DNA from: Dolichospermum sp. LEGE 00240
GTDB lineage: Bacteria > Cyanobacteriota > Cyanobacteriia > Cyanobacteriales > Nostocaceae
Reading direction: 5' to 3'
Assembly: GCF_015207875.1 (NCBI RefSeq)
Contig: NZ_JADEVZ010000009.1
Location: 36,946-100,945, forward strand
Length of the DNA: 64,000 nt
Below, piece by piece: positions 46,629 through 56,261 of the stretch. Every line of letters starts with the position of its first letter. Within the stretch, counting starts at the first letter, position 1. The notes beneath the pieces are model-generated. The model ran no database searches. It was given only the letters and a program-made list of their open reading frames with translations, and was not told the DNA's origin. Both the position numbers and the translations under genes were made by a program.

Positions 46629-46826
46629 ATCCTACCTTCCGCACCCTAAACTGTCACACAACGAAAATTGGTCGTTTGGAGATTTGGTTTTAGCGAACTG
46701 CTTGCAGCAGCGCTTCGCTATCGCCTACCAATATTTCTTGGTTTTGGTACAAAATACAACATTAAGTGGGGATAAAAATCAGAAAAAACCGATTGTGACA
46801 CTGGGGGTGCGGAATGTGGGTTAGAT
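46625..46826. mobile_element. 190-bp MITE with TTAGAT target duplication after ureC
   Basis: The element proper is 46631-46820. Left end CCTACCTTCCGCACCCTAAA then CTGTCACA (46631-46658). The reverse complement of the right end (46793-46820) is CCCACATTCCGCACCCCCAG then TGTCACAA, an imperfect 28-bp inverted repeat. TTAGAT flanks both sides (46625-46630 and 46821-46826). The left duplication includes the ureC stop codon. Internal sequence is non-coding and includes CAGCAGCGCTTCGCTATCGC. Confidence 0.8.
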
Positions 46827-46895
46827 GCCACACAGTTCAAAAATGGTGGCTTAGGAGATTGGTTTCCAAATTCACCCCCTAATTTTCCATAGAGC

Positions 46896-48224
46896 CTATT
46901 CCTTTAATGTTACCTCAAGATTTTCTCTAGAGTTGATTCGACGAAATATAAAATGCCAGATCAACCCAATACCCATTAATCCCAGACCAATTAACCAGTA
47001 GTGCCATTCCACACAAAAAGCCAGCAACAGCGAAGACCAAAAAGATAACCAAGATATCCATTTCGGATATAACCGTTCCTCCTTACTGATTTGCAATGCG
47101 GCTAGACTGACAATGGCACTTCGGTATAAAGCTCCAAATGTCCCAAAAGACCAAGTAACTTTTACATCACCGATGAATACAAGAAGGGCGATGATCATAC
47201 CCACAGCGATGACGGCTAAATCAGGTGTTGTCCCCGCACTATTCAGCTTGGTAAAAAAACTAGGCATATCTCCACGACGTGCCATTGCTAACAGCAACCG
47301 AGATACACCCAAAACCGTAGTTAAGAGGATACTCAGCATAGAAGTGACAGCGCCAACAGCTAAGAAATTAGCAACAAAGGGAATACCAAAACTATCAGCT
47401 ACTGCTTTTAAAGGTGCTGCATTCAATCTAGTTGCCTCAGCAAAAGCATCTGACCCAATTGATCCCAAACTGATGACTGCCACGCAGATATAAAGGAGCA
47501 TGGTGGCAATTATAGTGAAAATAATCGCTCTGGGGATGCTCTTTTTAGGGTCTACAATTTCTTCCCCCACCATAGAAATGCGAGCAGCACCATTATAGGA
47601 AACAAACATTAAAGCCACTGATTGCAGAAAATTAATTGCCCAGTCATGAGAATTTGTACCTGAAAAAGTCAATTTCTCAAACCCATGAGTAAAGCAGAAA
47701 AAGAACCCCACAATAATTAAACAAAGTAGAGACAGGATGGTGATAGAAACAACTACAATAGTTGATATTTTAGAACTCCGCATCCCCCCCAAAACAATGA
47801 AAGTGATCAAAAATACAGCAGTTTCCGCTACAGGGACTAAAATCCCAGCATCTGTCATACCGAGATTATTTAAAAGATAGCCAGAAAATCCCAGGGCGGC
47901 CGTGGCAGCTACAGCAGTTTTGCTTAAAAGATAGATCCAGCCGCCGGTAAAGCCTAACCAGGGCGTTAAGTATTGATAACCATATTCATAGATGCCACCA
48001 CTAACAGGATGATTAACAGCTAGTTGGGCGAGGTTAAGACTATTACAAGCTGCTAATAAGCCGGCAACAATTAAGGCAGCGATCGCCGCTGAACCAGATA
48101 TCTCAGCAGCAAGACCAATACTGACAAAAATACCCGCGCCAATAACTGATGCTAATCCCATAATTGCCGCACTCAGCCAATCTAACTCTCGTTTCAGTTG
48201 CTTTGGCGGATTTTCATTTAACAT
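46896..48224 (-). CDS. APC-family amino acid permease
   Basis: 442 residues with about 12 membrane segments. The family N-terminus LDWLSAAIMGLASVIGAGIF then VSIGLAAEISGSAA is typical of APC-superfamily amino acid/polyamine transporters, followed by the conserved VSYNGAARISMVGEEIVDPK region. Substrate unknown. It is 26 bp downstream of the PrpF-like gene on the same strand and may be co-transcribed, linking uptake with the metabolism of an organic acid. Confidence 0.88.
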   Translation of the reverse strand: MLNENPPKQLKRELDWLSAAIMGLASVIGAGIFVSIGLAAEISGSAAIAALIVAGLLAACNSLNLAQLAVNHPVSGGIYEYGYQYLTPWLGFTGGWIYLLSKTAVAATAALGFSGYLLNNLGMTDAGILVPVAETAVFLITFIVLGGMRSSKISTIVVVSITILSLLCLIIVGFFFCFTHGFEKLTFSGTNSHDWAINFLQSVALMFVSYNGAARISMVGEEIVDPKKSIPRAIIFTIIATMLLYICVAVISLGSIGSDAFAEATRLNAAPLKAVADSFGIPFVANFLAVGAVTSMLSILLTTVLGVSRLLLAMARRGDMPSFFTKLNSAGTTPDLAVIAVGMIIALLVFIGDVKVTWSFGTFGALYRSAIVSLAALQISKEERLYPKWISWLSFWSSLLLAFCVEWHYWLIGLGLMGIGLIWHFIFRRINSRENLEVTLKE

Positions 48225-48250
48225 AGTGTTTCCTTTGAATTGATCTAATT

Positions 48251-49330
48251 CTACAGGCGACTTGATACATAAACATTACCTGATAAGAGCAACCGCACAG
48301 TTCGGACAATACCTGCACTTTCAACAATCATGGACGAGCCTTGATTGCTTGTCACCAAAGAAACCTCAATTTTTCCAGTAGGATGTTCAATTATCACCAT
48401 TTCATTGCCAGAACCTATTGAAGTAGTAATACCTTCGGCAACAGAACCTTTCAGGAGACTACAGCAACCAACACAAATTGCACCTGTCACGGCATGGGCG
48501 CTATGACAAACATTGGGGACAAAATAACGGGAGGTAATGTTTCCCTGATAACGTGGACGTGCAATAATCGCAAATTTAGGAATCACACTATTTGTAACAT
48601 CACCTAGTCCCATCCGTTCACCAGCAAGGCGGCGAATTCTGGCAATTCGGGCTAAGAAAGCTGTGTCTGCATCGAGTTCTGCCTTGGTTTCATAACCAGT
48701 TTTACCTAAATCATTAGCTCGTGCTATCACCATAGGCATGGCGACATCAATGCAAGTAACCTCAACTCCCTCAATTTCTTCACGACAATAGCCTGTGGGT
48801 AAAAGTTGACCAGTTTTAGAACCGACAATTTCCATGAAGTTGAGTAAAACTGGTGCTGCTGTCCCTGGTACACCGTCAATGGACATATCACCATCATATA
48901 TAACTTGTCCTTGAGGGGTCAGGATGATAGCTTCTATCAGTGCATTGGTATTGAGGTTACGGATTTTAACAGTGGTTGTCTGATCTGTTGCGGTGACAAG
49001 ACCTCTGGCAATGGCAGCATGACCAATACCCGCAACCATGTTACCGCAGGATGGACTCCAATCAATCTCCGCCTTGTTAATGCTCACTTGACCGAAGAGA
49101 TAATCTACATCAGCCCAAGAATGTGGAGATGGTGAGAAGATGGCTACTTTGCTGGTTAGTGTTGTTGCTCCCCCGATTCCGTCTATTTGGCGGTCATCTG
49201 GTGAACCCATTGCGGCTAGAATTATCTTGTCTCGGATAGTTGCCTCTGTTGGTAAATCTGACTGCAAAAAAAATGGTCCACGAGATGTGCCGCTACGGAA
49301 GAATAAACATGGGATTGCTAACTGTTTCAT
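48251..49330 (-). CDS. PrpF-family isomerase (4-oxalomesaconate tautomerase-like)
   Basis: 359 residues. It begins MKQLAIPCLFFRSGTSRGPF, has WSPSCGNMVAGIGHAAI with the catalytic Cys and VCHSAHAVTGAICVG with the second Cys-containing loop. This matches the PrpF/GalD family of two-domain isomerases (diaminopimelate-epimerase-like fold) acting on aconitate-type or oxalomesaconate substrates. The exact substrate is not known. It precedes the APC permease by 26 bp. Confidence 0.85.
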   Translation of the reverse strand: MKQLAIPCLFFRSGTSRGPFFLQSDLPTEATIRDKIILAAMGSPDDRQIDGIGGATTLTSKVAIFSPSPHSWADVDYLFGQVSINKAEIDWSPSCGNMVAGIGHAAIARGLVTATDQTTTVKIRNLNTNALIEAIILTPQGQVIYDGDMSIDGVPGTAAPVLLNFMEIVGSKTGQLLPTGYCREEIEGVEVTCIDVAMPMVIARANDLGKTGYETKAELDADTAFLARIARIRRLAGERMGLGDVTNSVIPKFAIIARPRYQGNITSRYFVPNVCHSAHAVTGAICVGCCSLLKGSVAEGITTSIGSGNEMVIIEHPTGKIEVSLVTSNQGSSMIVESAGIVRTVRLLLSGNVYVSSRL

Positions 49331-49421
49331 ATAACCGAACTTTTTTAGTTCTGGGAGTGTTAATAATACAATCTATCAGCGATCGCTTCCCTTGTCGCCA
49401 GCTTTTTAGTGACATTTATGC

Positions 49422-51071
49422 TTAACTTCTTGTTCCTCCTTCCTGCTGACTCGGTGACTCCTGAATTTTTAATTCTGCCTCTGCCAAATGCTTAATCAGC
49501 GTAGATTGAGGTAAGGGTCCTTGCAAGTGATTCCAAGGTAAAATTTGCTCAGTTGACCAATTACTATGAACATAAAAATTTAAATCGGGAATTTTTCCTT
49601 TTAGTTGTTTAAAAGCGCGTTTATAACTTCCTAGTGAGTCGCCAAAATCACGGGTTAATTCTAATAATTGAGAAAGTCGGCGATCGCCTCTCGACAACAA
49701 AGCCTGTATAATTGACCAATTATAGCTTTCTGGTCGAAACTCTATCCCTTGAGGTTTTATTTGCTTTTGTAACAATTGCAACCGTTTTTCTGCTTGCTTA
49801 TTTACCCCAAACCATTGAAATGGTGTGTGTGATTTGGGTACAAAGGTACTACATCCCAGTGTTAACCGCAAACCAGGAGCAGCTTTTCTTACGTCTTCCA
49901 TCATTTTTACAGTTGCGTCCACATCTTCGGGTTCTTCCCCTGGAATTCCCACCATTCCATAGAGTTTTAAACTAGATAAACCACCAGCTTTTGCGTTGAT
50001 AGCCGCTTGGATAATTTCATCATTATGTAATTTTTTATTGACAATTTTCCGCACTTTTTCCGAACCACTTTCCACCGCAATTGTCAATGATCTTGTATCT
50101 CGTTTTGTTAAAGTTTCGGCTAATTTAACTGTAACTGTATTGGTTCTTACGGAAGCCACACTTAACCGCACATCATCATATTTTGGTTGACTAATATAAT
50201 CTAACAATTCTGTAAATTCTGGATGTTGAGTAACAGAAGCCCCCAACAAACCCAAACGATTGGTAACTTTTAAACCCCGTTCAATTCCGGGAATTAAAGA
50301 ATTTTCTAGACTCGCAGTTCTAAAAGGTAAAGTTAAATAACTAGCTAAACAAAACCGGCACATTTCGGGACAACTTCGCACCACTTCCATCATATAAATA
50401 TTTTCCCAAGCAGCTTTTTCTGTGACAACAGTAGAGGCAGAAAGAGTATTGCCTCGGTAAGTTTGCTTTTGGATAATGGGGGGAATTTCTGCCGAAATCG
50501 GATTAATTGATTTTATTTCTCCATCGGGTGTGATATATTCAATTACATATAAACTCGGAATATAAATTCCCGGAACTTGGGCTAAGGTTTTTAATTGAGT
50601 TTCTCTATCAGCATTTCTGACTTTTTTATAAGTATCTATAAAATCACCCAGCAGATTTTCACCATCTCCCAATAAAATCACGTCAAAAAATTCCGCATAA
50701 GGTTCAGGATTAGCTGTGAGAACTGGTCCACCGCCAAAAATTAAAGGATGATTTTGATGGCGAGAATTAGCCCGAATTGGAATTTCTAAAGATTCCAAAA
50801 GATTAAAAATATTCACATAATCTAATTCCCAAGACATCGAAAAACCTAATAATTCTGGATGTCTAGGAAGTTGTTCCCGAATATCAGTAAATAAGCGACT
50901 TACCTGCAAATCATCACGCATAGCCAAAGTCGCCCATACCACCTGATAACCCAGGCTAGTTATCCCCACCGTGTACTCATTGGGAAAGGCGAAAATTACG
51001 GGAATAGCATCGTGATTGGGCGTTGCGGGGGTAAACAGCAGGCGTTCACAGTCAAATACAGATGATGTCAC
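49422..51071 (-). CDS. B12-binding-domain radical SAM protein
   Basis: 549 residues. An N-terminal cobalamin-binding-like region (IPVIFAFPNEYTVGITSLGY; HPLIFGGGPVLTANPEPYAE) is followed by the radical SAM cluster motif CPEMCRFC (about residues 235-242) and a C-terminal accessory part. The protein resembles the TIGR03960-type family of uncharacterised radical SAM proteins. The start is GTG at 51071 without a clear Shine-Dalgarno. Substrate unknown. Confidence 0.85.
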   Translation of the reverse strand: MTSSVFDCERLLFTPATPNHDAIPVIFAFPNEYTVGITSLGYQVVWATLAMRDDLQVSRLFTDIREQLPRHPELLGFSMSWELDYVNIFNLLESLEIPIRANSRHQNHPLIFGGGPVLTANPEPYAEFFDVILLGDGENLLGDFIDTYKKVRNADRETQLKTLAQVPGIYIPSLYVIEYITPDGEIKSINPISAEIPPIIQKQTYRGNTLSASTVVTEKAAWENIYMMEVVRSCPEMCRFCLASYLTLPFRTASLENSLIPGIERGLKVTNRLGLLGASVTQHPEFTELLDYISQPKYDDVRLSVASVRTNTVTVKLAETLTKRDTRSLTIAVESGSEKVRKIVNKKLHNDEIIQAAINAKAGGLSSLKLYGMVGIPGEEPEDVDATVKMMEDVRKAAPGLRLTLGCSTFVPKSHTPFQWFGVNKQAEKRLQLLQKQIKPQGIEFRPESYNWSIIQALLSRGDRRLSQLLELTRDFGDSLGSYKRAFKQLKGKIPDLNFYVHSNWSTEQILPWNHLQGPLPQSTLIKHLAEAELKIQESPSQQEGGTRS

Positions 51072-51087
51072 AGCTTTTTTAGTAGAG

Positions 51088-51348
51088 TTATCTATATTTA
51101 ATTTTAAGCCATAGAATAATCAAGTTAAAACATAATGTCACCCCATTAGCGATGATAACGGGCAAAGCACCGAGAGTAATCCCATAGACTAACCATAGAA
51201 GCAAACCACTCATGAAGACAATCAGCATCACATAAGAAACATCTTTTGCTGATTTTGTACGCCATATTTGGAACATTTGTGGTAAAAAAGCAATAGTAGT
51301 TAATGCCCCCGCAACTAATCCTAAAATGGTGATCAAATCCATGTTCAA
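51088..51348 (-). CDS. SemiSWEET-type sugar transporter
   Basis: 86 residues with three helices and the PQ-loop (LGLVAGALTTIAFLPQMFQI), as in bacterial SemiSWEETs, which dimerise to move sugars. The start is probably TTG at 51348: AGGAG is 6 nt upstream of it, while the ATG (51342) is 12 nt away. The gene lies 16 bp upstream of the radical SAM gene. Confidence 0.85.
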   Translation of the reverse strand: MNMDLITILGLVAGALTTIAFLPQMFQIWRTKSAKDVSYVMLIVFMSGLLLWLVYGITLGALPVIIANGVTLCFNLIILWLKIKYR

Positions 51349-51468
51349 TAATATCTCCTGATTTTACAGATTATACTCCATTAATTGCAGATATTTGCCT
51401 CAATCCTAGAAATTAACAGTTAAAAAATTTTGTTAGATCATGTTGTTTGCACATTAGATTCGGAAAAG

Positions 51469-51602
51469 ATAAGTAGGTGAACAGAAAAATTTAAAGGTAT
51501 GTGAAGAAAAGTAAAATCACTCAAAACTCTCTTCCTGTTCCCTGTTAAGAGTTCTCTGTTCCCTTGCCCCAACGACAATTTTTAACGCCCACCTACTTAT
51601 TA
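51469..51602 (+). mobile_element. MITE-like element, family B, with both ends
   Basis: Ends ATAAGTAGGTG (51469-51479) and CACCTACTTAT (51590-51600) form an exact 11-bp inverted repeat. Internal TATGTGAAGAAAAGTAAAAT and CAATTTTTAACGCCCACC match the copies at 19917-20035 and, partly, 20547-20603 and 61950-61985. It fills most of the 335-bp gap between SemiSWEET and radC; the rest (51603-51683) holds no gene. Confidence 0.7.
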
Positions 51603-51683
51603 CTTGTGAGTTATTCGTCCCAAAAATCCCAATGCACGCACAGAGAAGGAACTAGTACAGGTCGAACGAACAAAGTAGAAATA

Positions 51684-52415
51684 TCAATCAACTTGAGAAT
51701 AATCATCCCATAAAGTTGTAATTTCTCGTAAACTCTGATGAGTGCCATTACCTAAGATTAAATGATCTAAAATGGCAATAGCTAACAGTTCTGCCCCGGC
51801 TAATAATTGACGAGTCAATTCGATATCTGCTTCACTGGGTTCTAAACTACCAGAAGGGTGATTATGGGCAACTATTACCCGTGTGGCACCTTGACGAATG
51901 ACTTCTCGGAAAATATCACGGGGCGAGGCTAAAGTTTCCGTTGCTGTCCCAATTGTAATCACTTTTGTGCCTAATAACTTATTTTTCACATCCAATAATA
52001 ATACGGCAAATCTTTCTTGATTTTGCCACATCAAGTCTTGACTCAGCACCGCAGCCGCAGCAATGGGACTATCAATTACTGTTCCGTCGGAGGGACGAGA
52101 TAAAAAAGTTCGTTTACCCAATTCAATTGCTGCCAAAATAGTTGTCGCTTTTGCCGGTCCCACACCGGGAATTTCCATTAACTCAGCGGGGGAGACATTT
52201 CGTAAAGCAGCTAAGGGATCACACTGACCTTTACCCAATTCTTGTAATATATATTGCCCTAAACCAACGGCTGAGAGTTTACCGGGTCCTTGACCAGTAC
52301 CCAGCAAAATAGCGATTAATTCCGCTGTGGCTAAAATCTTCGGTCCGTGAGTCATTAACCTTTCACGAGGGCGTTCATTTTCCGGTAAATCGGCTATTCT
52401 CAGGCAATAAGTCAT
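51684..52415 (-). CDS. radC: RadC-family JAB domain protein
   Basis: 243 residues. N-terminal HhH-like region ([40 protein letters not shown]), then a JAMM/MPN+ core with the metal motif [20 protein letters not shown] and the Glu before it. Named for an early DNA repair phenotype, but the repair role is disputed. Length is typical (about 220-245). Confidence 0.9.
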   Translation of the reverse strand: MTYCLRIADLPENERPRERLMTHGPKILATAELIAILLGTGQGPGKLSAVGLGQYILQELGKGQCDPLAALRNVSPAELMEIPGVGPAKATTILAAIELGKRTFLSRPSDGTVIDSPIAAAAVLSQDLMWQNQERFAVLLLDVKNKLLGTKVITIGTATETLASPRDIFREVIRQGATRVIVAHNHPSGSLEPSEADIELTRQLLAGAELLAIAILDHLILGNGTHQSLREITTLWDDYSQVD

Positions 52416-52539
52416 ACCAATTGGGGATTTTGAATTGGGAATAATTGGGTAGAGCCATCTTTATTTATCTCTTATTTTTGGACACAATTATTCCGCGTTG
52501 ACAAAATCTTTAATTTTTGTAGAGATTACCCGGAATTAC

Positions 52540-53478
52540 TTATTGGTAAATTTGCGTAGCTTTGAGCATATGATAGGTAATAATTAACTGAGTTAGTGCC
52601 AGGGGATAACTTTGCAGTGTTTCTCCAGTTGTACCCGCAATTTTACCCAATTCTGGATTACTTTCGCGATCGCACACACTATTTAAATACGGCATATCAT
52701 TACACATAATGCGTTCTATTTTATTCACCTGTTCCAATGTTGCATGACCGTCAACCTCCAAAACATCCACCGGTTTTCCCATATCTCTATCTAGTCCCAA
52801 GCGGATAGCTGACTGGGAATCACTACGACCAGCGTGAATAATTTCCGTAAAATCAGGGTGGGGAATCGAAGGACGCAGCACCAAGCGCACATTTAAACGT
52901 CCATTTGTGTTATCAATTTCATCACTGGGAGGATAGAAACTGACTACAATATCCGACCATTGCCGCTGAGGGCGGATATACCTTTCTGAATCTGGTTCGC
53001 GCTTGTCTAACTCCGCTAATACCTGTTCTGGAGTATAACCGCGCTTTTGAGTATCCCGTTTCACCTTCCAATCAGCGCGAAGTGGTTCAGGAGGGGCAAG
53101 ATAGACTTTAACATCATAAGCATCACGGGCTACACGGGTAGAATAACCTAGTAACCCTTCAATAATCACAAATTTACTGGGTTTGATATATTGCGGTGGT
53201 TCAAAAGTCCCTGTAGAGTGGCTGTAAACCGGCTTCAGAATCGCCTGTCCTGTCCGTAATAGCGATAAATGTTGCTGCATGATATCCAGATAGTTACAAT
53301 CAGGATGCAGGGCTGTAATGCCGATTTCTGCCCGTTGTGTGCGATCATAGCGGTGGTAATCGTCTGTACAGATAATAGTCACATTTTCTGGACCTAGTAC
53401 CTGAGCAATCCCTCTAGTCAGAGTTGTTTTCCCAGCAGCACTATCACCAACAATACCCAGAATAATTGGACGGCTCAT
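52540..53478 (-). CDS. phosphoribulokinase/uridine kinase family protein (PRK paralogue)
   Basis: 312 residues from the ATG at 53478, which has GAGGAGG a few nt upstream. P-loop LGIVGDSAAGKTTLTRGIAQ; then IICTDDYHRYDRTQRAEIGI, GLLGYSTRV and KVYLAPPEPLRADWKVKRDT. It is a PRK-like kinase, but the P-loop is GDSAAGKTT where the Calvin-cycle enzyme has GDSGCGKST, so the redox-regulated P-loop Cys is absent. The downstream half also diverges. It probably phosphorylates another sugar or nucleoside substrate; many cyanobacteria carry such a second copy. Confidence 0.8.
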   Translation of the reverse strand: MSRPIILGIVGDSAAGKTTLTRGIAQVLGPENVTIICTDDYHRYDRTQRAEIGITALHPDCNYLDIMQQHLSLLRTGQAILKPVYSHSTGTFEPPQYIKPSKFVIIEGLLGYSTRVARDAYDVKVYLAPPEPLRADWKVKRDTQKRGYTPEQVLAELDKREPDSERYIRPQRQWSDIVVSFYPPSDEIDNTNGRLNVRLVLRPSIPHPDFTEIIHAGRSDSQSAIRLGLDRDMGKPVDVLEVDGHATLEQVNKIERIMCNDMPYLNSVCDRESNPELGKIAGTTGETLQSYPLALTQLIITYHMLKATQIYQ

Positions 53479-53595
53479 GAATACCTCCTCTGACGCGAGT
53501 AAGTTTATAGAATAATCTTTAATTTTAGGGGGCAAATAAGCCCTTTTTTTAGAAAATCCTATCTTTGCAACATCTCTACACAAACTCCCCAGATT

Positions 53596-56067
53596 TTAAT
53601 TATTCCCCACTAACAACATCCGCGCCTCTATTGCTTCCCATGTTGTTGGTGATACCCGCACCGCCGCTTCTTTGCATTGGATAATTAAGTAATTCGCGTA
53701 GAGGTATTTATCTAAGTCTTTGATTTCTTCTTCAGATAAATTAACCATTTTTGGGGTGAGATTAAAACTTTTGAGTAAGGTTTCTATCAATGTTTTAGCA
53801 AAAGCTTGATGTATTTCTTTTGGTTGTTTATCATCAGGTATTTTAGCTTTTAGTGTTTCTACTAGTTGAGCAGGTAACACAGTAAAGTTGAGTTTTTGAT
53901 TAAATATCTGTAATTTTTCAATTTCACCGATGTTATAAATGGCGTGGGCGAGGGTGAGGACGTTGACGTAGGCGAGGTCGTGGGCGTGGGCGAGGGTGAG
54001 GACGTTGACGTAGGCGAGGGCGAGGGTGCTGGCGTTGGCGAAGGCGTTAGCGTTAGCGAAGGCGTTGGCGTTAGCGTAGGCGTTGGCGTTAGCGTAGGCG
54101 TAGGCGATCGCAACTGCACGTTTCCCAACTGGTTTATAATCACCTTGAGATCCTACTGTGACTTCTTCCGCCCAATTTAATAAAGCCTGTAATTTTGGGG
54201 TATTGATATAGTTTTGTACTTCCTTTTCCATCAACAACAATAAATCATCTGCACCACCCCGCATAACTCCCGCAACTAATAAAAATACCTCTTTCCAGCG
54301 TTTATCTGTCAGATGTTCAGTCACTAATTTTTCAACTAAGCGATAATCATCAATATATTGGGCTGTTAAATATTCCTGTAGCGTCAAATGAGAAAAAGAA
54401 TAAACATCTCTAGCACGTTCGACTAAAATTCCCTGTTCAATAGTAATAGCATCCAATATTTTCCCAGGATCTAAATTTTTCGGTGCATTATCATTATTAG
54501 ATAGAAATTTTTGAATTCGATTTAAAACTTCTTGCTGAGAAAAGAATAACTTATTTGATGAAAAATTATGATAAGCAATTTCTGCCAACATGATTTTTTC
54601 TAAATCAATCCCAATTTGACGATAAACTGGTTCATAAGGTAATCTTTTTTCAGATGCCCATCTTCTCAATAAAATATCTAAAGCATTACCATATAATGTA
54701 GCTCTCTTTTTGGGTAAATCTTGAGATTCATCATATTCTAAACATAAAAAAGTTAATAATAAGGGAGTTCTAGCCAATTCCCTAGTAGCTTCTTCACTAT
54801 TAATTTTATTCCAGCATTTTTCCGCAGTCCCTAATTGTTTATCAACTTCTGAATAAAACCAGTTATTAATAAACTGTTGAATTTGCATATTATTAAAATC
54901 CGCAATAATAAATTCTTTAAAATCTTTGAAATTTTGACGATGAGCAGCCGTTCGACAAGAAATAACGAATTTATTCTGCTTATTTTTCTTAACAAACTGT
55001 TGTATTTTATTAATAACTAATTCAAAATTTCTACTAGGTACTTCGTCTAATCCATCAAATAAAAGTAATAATTTACCTTGATTGAGTAATTGATAAGTAA
55101 ATTCTTTTGCTCGTGGTAACTGACAAGATAAAAACTCATTTGTAATAATATTAAAAATATTAACTTCATTTCCAGTAAATTGTTTTAGTTCTATTAAAAC
55201 TGGAATATATTGATTCTGAATTTGTCCAGAATTACCTTTAAGTGTTTCTAGTCCTATTTTTCTTAAAAATGTAGACTTACCCGCACCCGGTTGTCCCAAT
55301 ATCATTAAATGTGCATATTGGTTAGCAATTGTCATTCCATTTCGTCTTGCAGATTTTTCATTAGTCAATCTGCGACTACCATTTTGGCGATAATTTTCTT
55401 CTAATGCTGTTACTGATTTAAAATTTCTAATCTCATCAGGTTCTAAACATTGGACTTCTGTATAAATATCATCTAAATTTACAGGTTGAGACATTCCCAA
55501 AACTCGCAACCGATTATATCGTTTCTGATAATTAAGAATGTATTGTTTAGAAGCTTGATAAATTATTTTTTTGGTTTTCTTGTCTGATTTAATTTCTAGA
55601 TTTTTGATATACAATTCAATTTCAAACATTTCGATATACAATTCAGCAAAATGATTAACTGCTTCATCAGATGCAACTTCTGGTAATCCCACCAATTGAT
55701 CTAAACTAACATTATTTATGCCAGATAATTCTAATGAATTTAATATATCTGTTGCCGAACCTTCAACAACTACAACACGGCTCATTGTTCCACCTATAGG
55801 TTTTAAAGACAAATTTTGTAATTCTTGAATTGTGTCACCTATAACCTGAGAAAGTTGATTTTTTCGCCGCTCAATTAATGCTTGTCGGTATGCTATAGGT
55901 GATGGAAAATCAGCAGGTTTAAGATTTGAAATACTTTGATTATTCCTGAGTTGATTTTCATCACCCAATGTCATAATTACCCGAATTTTTTCATCACCCC
56001 TTGCATTCATTAAAAATTCTTCCAGCAAAGGATCAATTTTAGTAATTTGGTCTTCTTTAAGGTTCAT
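53596..56067 (-). CDS. NACHT-family NTPase with propeptide-like N-terminus
   Basis: 823 residues. (1) about 1-125: an alpha-beta module ([54 protein letters not shown]) resembling subtilisin propeptide/I9 domains. (2) about 126-240: coiled/linker. (3) about 250-560: NACHT NTPase with Walker [20 protein letters not shown], Walker [13 protein letters not shown], and [18 protein letters not shown]. (4) about 560-660: helical. (5) about 665-720: an Ala/Asn-rich repeat ([20 protein letters not shown]). (6) tail. NACHT proteins are the animal NLR-type immune sensors and bacterial bNACHT defence proteins. The gene is downstream of a subtilisin on the same strand. Confidence 0.8.
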   Translation of the reverse strand: MNLKEDQITKIDPLLEEFLMNARGDEKIRVIMTLGDENQLRNNQSISNLKPADFPSPIAYRQALIERRKNQLSQVIGDTIQELQNLSLKPIGGTMSRVVVVEGSATDILNSLELSGINNVSLDQLVGLPEVASDEAVNHFAELYIEMFEIELYIKNLEIKSDKKTKKIIYQASKQYILNYQKRYNRLRVLGMSQPVNLDDIYTEVQCLEPDEIRNFKSVTALEENYRQNGSRRLTNEKSARRNGMTIANQYAHLMILGQPGAGKSTFLRKIGLETLKGNSGQIQNQYIPVLIELKQFTGNEVNIFNIITNEFLSCQLPRAKEFTYQLLNQGKLLLLFDGLDEVPSRNFELVINKIQQFVKKNKQNKFVISCRTAAHRQNFKDFKEFIIADFNNMQIQQFINNWFYSEVDKQLGTAEKCWNKINSEEATRELARTPLLLTFLCLEYDESQDLPKKRATLYGNALDILLRRWASEKRLPYEPVYRQIGIDLEKIMLAEIAYHNFSSNKLFFSQQEVLNRIQKFLSNNDNAPKNLDPGKILDAITIEQGILVERARDVYSFSHLTLQEYLTAQYIDDYRLVEKLVTEHLTDKRWKEVFLLVAGVMRGGADDLLLLMEKEVQNYINTPKLQALLNWAEEVTVGSQGDYKPVGKRAVAIAYAYANANAYANANAFANANAFANASTLALAYVNVLTLAHAHDLAYVNVLTLAHAIYNIGEIEKLQIFNQKLNFTVLPAQLVETLKAKIPDDKQPKEIHQAFAKTLIETLLKSFNLTPKMVNLSEEEIKDLDKYLYANYLIIQCKEAAVRVSPTTWEAIEARMLLVGNN
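53935..54112. repeat. GCGTTG/GCGTAG hexamer-based tandem repeat inside the NACHT gene
   Basis: About 175 bp of hexamer variants (GGCGTTGGCGTTAGCGTAGG type). On the minus strand it codes for A-N-A-Y/F-A-N and [11 protein letters not shown] repeats. It is open in other frames too, producing spurious ORFs. Period 6 keeps the frame, so copy number could vary without destroying the protein. Confidence 0.75.
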
Positions 56068-56121
56068 ATATACTCAAAACGGCTGAATAATTTGATTCTA
56101 CCGTAGGGGTTTAGTCAAACA

Positions 56122-56240
56122 GGCGGTTAGAAACCGCGTCTACACAGGCAAAACCCACCTGCGTGGGTTTCAAATCCTTGATTTTTCCTTAGTCCGCACA
56201 GGCGGACTTTGTTTGTGTGGTTCCGTGAATTACATTCGCC
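56122..56240 (+). mobile_element. structured MITE-like element, family A, copy 3 (degenerate ends)
   Basis: The same core as 2710-2896 and 18701-18889: GCGGTT/AACCGC (56123-56136), AACCCAC/GTGGGTT (56152-56169) and GTCCGC/GCGGAC (56192-56207). The stems differ from other copies by paired changes. Terminal inverted repeats are not recognisable. It lies in the 194-bp gap between the subtilisin and NACHT genes. Confidence 0.6.
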
Positions 56241-56261
56241 AAGGCTATTTCCCAACCGTAT

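Noticed and set aside
46579..46824. 81-codon plus-strand ORF at the end of ureC
   Set aside because: It overlaps ureC out of frame and continues through the MITE at 46631-46820.
52479..53583. PRK paralogue starting at 53583
   Set aside because: The extra 35 residues do not resemble the family and a strong Shine-Dalgarno (GAGGAGG) precedes the ATG at 53478.
53944..54180. Gly/Val/Glu-rich plus-strand ORF and a Pro/Thr-rich minus-strand ORF
   Set aside because: Both arise from the hexamer repeat inside the NACHT gene, which is open in several frames.
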